Assembly (NCBI GenBank): GCA_037783545.1
Contig: JBBELK010000970.1
Coordinates: 40,162 to 104,161 of the forward strand
Length of the DNA stretch: 64,000 nt
Direction of reading: 5' to 3'
Source: Henricia sp. BOLD:AAB3569
Lineage: Eukaryota > Echinodermata > Asteroidea > Spinulosida > Echinasteridae
Under the pieces are notes generated by a model. It saw only the letters and a list, made by a program, of their open reading frames with translations. It searched no databases and was not told where the DNA came from. Below, piece by piece: positions 61,999 to 64,000 of this stretch. The position numbers were made by a program, and so were the translations under genes. Each line of letters starts with the position of its first letter. The stretch's first letter is position 1.

Positions 61999-64000
61999 GT
62001 GGCTGTCTGTACACACCTCTTTGGTGTATTCCTGACTCGTGCGCATGCTCAGTCCTTCGGACTGTCGTTGACACGGCCCAGTTTGGGACGGGATTTTGGT
62101 CAAAGTGTGGTCCAAACGTCGGCAAATTTGGAGGTCAAAAAATATTCCGACGAACTTCAAATTTTGCATGCTCCAAACACTCTATATTGCGCACTTGTCC
62201 TAAAAAATTGACAGACTTTCGCCGGGAAATGGCAGAGAAATGTCAGAGTTTAGAAAAAAAAGGGGTTGGCGCTTCCTGGATGCTCCCGCAACCTGTGGCT
62301 GTCTGTACACACCTCTTTGGTGTATTCCTGACTCGTGCGCATGCTCAGTCCTTCGGACTGTCGTTGACACGGCCCGTTTGGGACGGGATTTGGGTCAAAG
62401 TGTGGTCCAAACGTCGGCAAATTTGGAGGTCAAAAAATATTCCGACGAACTTCAAATTTTGCATGCTCCAAACACTCTATATTGCGCACTTGTCCTAAAA
62501 AATTGACAGACTTTCGCCGGGAAGTGGCAGAGAAATGTCAGAGTTTAGAAAAAAAAGGGGTTGGCGCTTCCTGGATGCTCCCGCAACCTGTGGCTGTCTG
62601 TACACACCTCTTTGGTGTATTCCTGACTCGTGCGCATGCTCAGTCCTTCGGACTGTCGTTGACACGGCCCAGTTTGGGACGGGATTTTGGTCAAAGTGTG
62701 GTCCAAACGTCGGCAAATTTGGAGGTCAAAAAATATTCCGACGAACTTCAAATTTTGCATGCTCCAAACACTCTATATTGCTCACTTGTCCTAAAAAATG
62801 ACAGACTTTCGACGGGAAATGGCAGAGAAATTTCAGAGTTTAGAAAAAAAAGGGGTTGGCGCTTCCTGGATGCTCCCGCAACCTGTGGCTGTCTGTACAC
62901 ACCTCTTTGGTGTATTCCTGACTCGTGCGCATGCTCAGTCCTTCGGACTGTCGTTGACACGGCCCGTTTGGGACGGGATTTGGGTCAAAGTGTGGTCCAA
63001 ACGTCGGCAAATTTGGAGGTCAAAAAATATTCCGACGAACTTCAAATTTTGCATGCTCCAAACACTCTATATTGCGCACTTGTCCTAAAAAATTGACAGA
63101 CTTTCGCCGGGAAATGGCAGAGAAATGTCAGAGTTTAGAAAAAAAAGGGGTTGGCGCTTCCTGGATGCTCCCGCAACCTGTGGCTGTCTGTACACACCTC
63201 TTTGGTGTATTCCTGACTCGTGCGCATGCTCAGTCCTTCGGACTGTCGTTGACACGGCCCAGTTTGGGACGGGATTTTGGTCAAAGTGTGGTCCAAACGT
63301 CGGCAAATTTGGAGGTCAAAAAATATTCCGACGAACTTCAAATTTTGCATGCTCCAAACACTCTATATTGCGCACTTGTCCTACAAAATTGACAGACTTT
63401 CGCCGGGAAATGGCAGAGAAATTTTAGAGTTTAGAAAAAAAAGGGGTTGGCGCTTCCTGGATGCTCCCGCAACCTGTGGCTGTCTGTACACACCTCTTTG
63501 GTGTATTCCTGACTCGTGCGCATGCTCAGTCCTTCGGACTGTCGTTGACACGGCCCCGTTTGGGACGGGATTTGGGTCAAAGTGTGGTCCAAACGTCGGC
63601 AAATTTGGAGGTCAAAAAATATTCCGACGAACTTCAAATTTTGCATGCTCCAAACACTCTATATTGCGCACTTGTCCTAAAAAATTGACAGACTTTCGCC
63701 GGGAAATGGCAGAGAAATGTCAGAGTTTAGAAAAAAAAGGGGTTGGCGCTTCCTGGATGCTCCCGCAACCTGTGGCTGTCTGTACACACCTCTTTGGTGT
63801 ATTCCTGACTCGTGCGCATGCTCAGTCCTTCGGACTGTCGTTGACACGGCCCAGTTTGGGACGGGATTTTGGTCAAAGTGTGGTCCAAACGTCGGCAAAT
63901 TTGGAGGTCAAAAAATATTCCGACGAACTTCAAATTTTGCATGCTCCAAACACTCTATATTGCGCACTTGTCCTCAAAAATTGACAGACTTTCGCCGGGA
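61999..64000 (+). repeat. Type B dimeric alternation at the right edge
   Basis: Units alternate between CCCAGTTTGGGACGGGATTTTGG (61999, 62590, 63180, 63772) and CCCGTTTGGGACGG with GGGATTTGGGTC (62295, 62885, 63476). The dimer period is 590-591 bp and the window ends within it. The two forms differ in length only around CCCAGTTT/CCCGTTT, so the alternation is best explained by amplification of a two-unit block. Confidence 0.72.

Larger units (their letters stand above)
1..64000 (+). repeat. Tandem satellite DNA array, 295-bp monomer, about 216 complete units, fills the window
   Basis: Every 295 bp the same sequence recurs in the same orientation. The landmark GTGGCTGTCTG occurs at 136, 431, 726, 1021, 1317 and so on to 63772. 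Most units are exactly 295 bp. Exceptions are single-base homopolymer changes (293, 294 or 296 bp) and five 276-bp units. The 194 unit lengths between 136 and 57271 sum exactly to the observed distance. Both window edges lie inside a unit, so neither array end is present. Nothing interrupts the array: no transposon, gene, inverted block or unique spacer. Long homogeneous arrays with higher-order repeats are typical of eukaryotic centromeric or pericentromeric heterochromatin; that location is inference. The monomer is not a satellite family I can name. It is not 5S rDNA, an snRNA or spliced-leader repeat, or a histone repeat, because none of their diagnostic motifs is present. The plus strand is only a convention. 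Confidence 0.97.
57253..64000 (+). repeat. Type B satellite domain (22 complete monomers plus a partial one)
   Basis: From here to the right edge every unit carries a linked set of about 18 differences from type A, roughly 6% divergence. These include TTTAG followed by A7-8 and G4-5, CTTCCTGGATGC, GCAACCTGTGG, TACACACCT, GTATTCC or GTAGTCC, CACGGCCC, GGGATTTTGG, GGTCAAAAAATATTCC, CCAAACACTCT and AAATTGACAG. Unit starts (GTGGCTG) are at 57271, 57566, 57861, 58156, 58451, 58747, 59043, 59339, 59634, 59929, 60224, 60519, 60815, 61111, 61407, 61703, 61999, 62295, 62590, 62885, 63180, 63476 and 63772, so lengths are 295 or 296 bp. Length variation comes from the purine run and the A-rich linker. 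No type A unit reappears, so this is a block and not an interspersion. It continues beyond 64000. Confidence 0.94.

Noticed and set aside
1..64000. CRISPR array or bacterial repeat system
   Set aside because: There are no unique spacers between short repeats. The repeated unit is the entire 295 bp, and no cas-like gene is present.
1..64000. Transposable element insertions or inverted satellite blocks
   Set aside because: Every unit start lies in the same orientation at 276-296 bp intervals, leaving no room for an insertion or inversion.

Overview
The whole 64 kb window is one uninterrupted tandem satellite DNA array. The monomer is about 295 bp and every copy is head-to-tail in the same orientation. 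Using the recurring GTGGCTGTCTG motif as an arbitrary phase, I count 194 consecutive units between positions 136 and 57270 and 22 more complete units from 57271 to 63771, with partial units at both edges. The array therefore runs out of the window on both sides. I find no protein-coding gene, rRNA, tRNA, CRISPR array, transposon, or any stretch of non-satellite sequence longer than a few bases. The many short open frames are the same three frames of the monomer repeated about 216 times.

A homogeneous array of at least 64 kb with nested higher-order repeats (HORs) is typical of eukaryotic centromeric, pericentromeric or subtelomeric heterochromatin. I do not recognise the monomer as a named satellite family and cannot assign a taxon. 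The type A consensus is about 49% GC by hand count. It contains 15 CpG (about 0.85 of expectation) but only 6 TpA (about 0.3 of expectation).

Layout: (1) 1-57252, type A monomers, usually differing from each other by a few bases. The left part (to about 23.7 kb) is rich in a GAAACATT variant and in CCTAAACAAATG linkers, and carries nested 8-unit, 12-unit, 3-unit and 2-unit duplications. The stretch 23.1-27.9 kb is close to consensus. The stretch 27.9-38.8 kb is marked by GGACTGG units and a four-unit cassette seen five times. The stretch 38.8-48.8 kb contains a 14-unit (4131 bp) duplication. The stretch 48.8-57.2 kb has a 9-unit HOR carrying a 276-bp deleted monomer. (2) 57253-64000, type B monomers, about 6% diverged from type A (about 18 differences), 295-296 bp long, with an A7-8/G4-5 homopurine run and their own HOR and dimer structure. 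The A-to-B switch is direct, in phase and mosaic within about 30 bp.

There are no genes to work together. The biology visible here is satellite evolution: unequal exchange, local amplification, microhomology deletion, CpG-type transitions, and two short dyad symmetries per monomer that stay nearly invariant. Any centromeric or transcriptional role is inference. Assembly error is a real alternative for some of the copy-number and homopolymer details.
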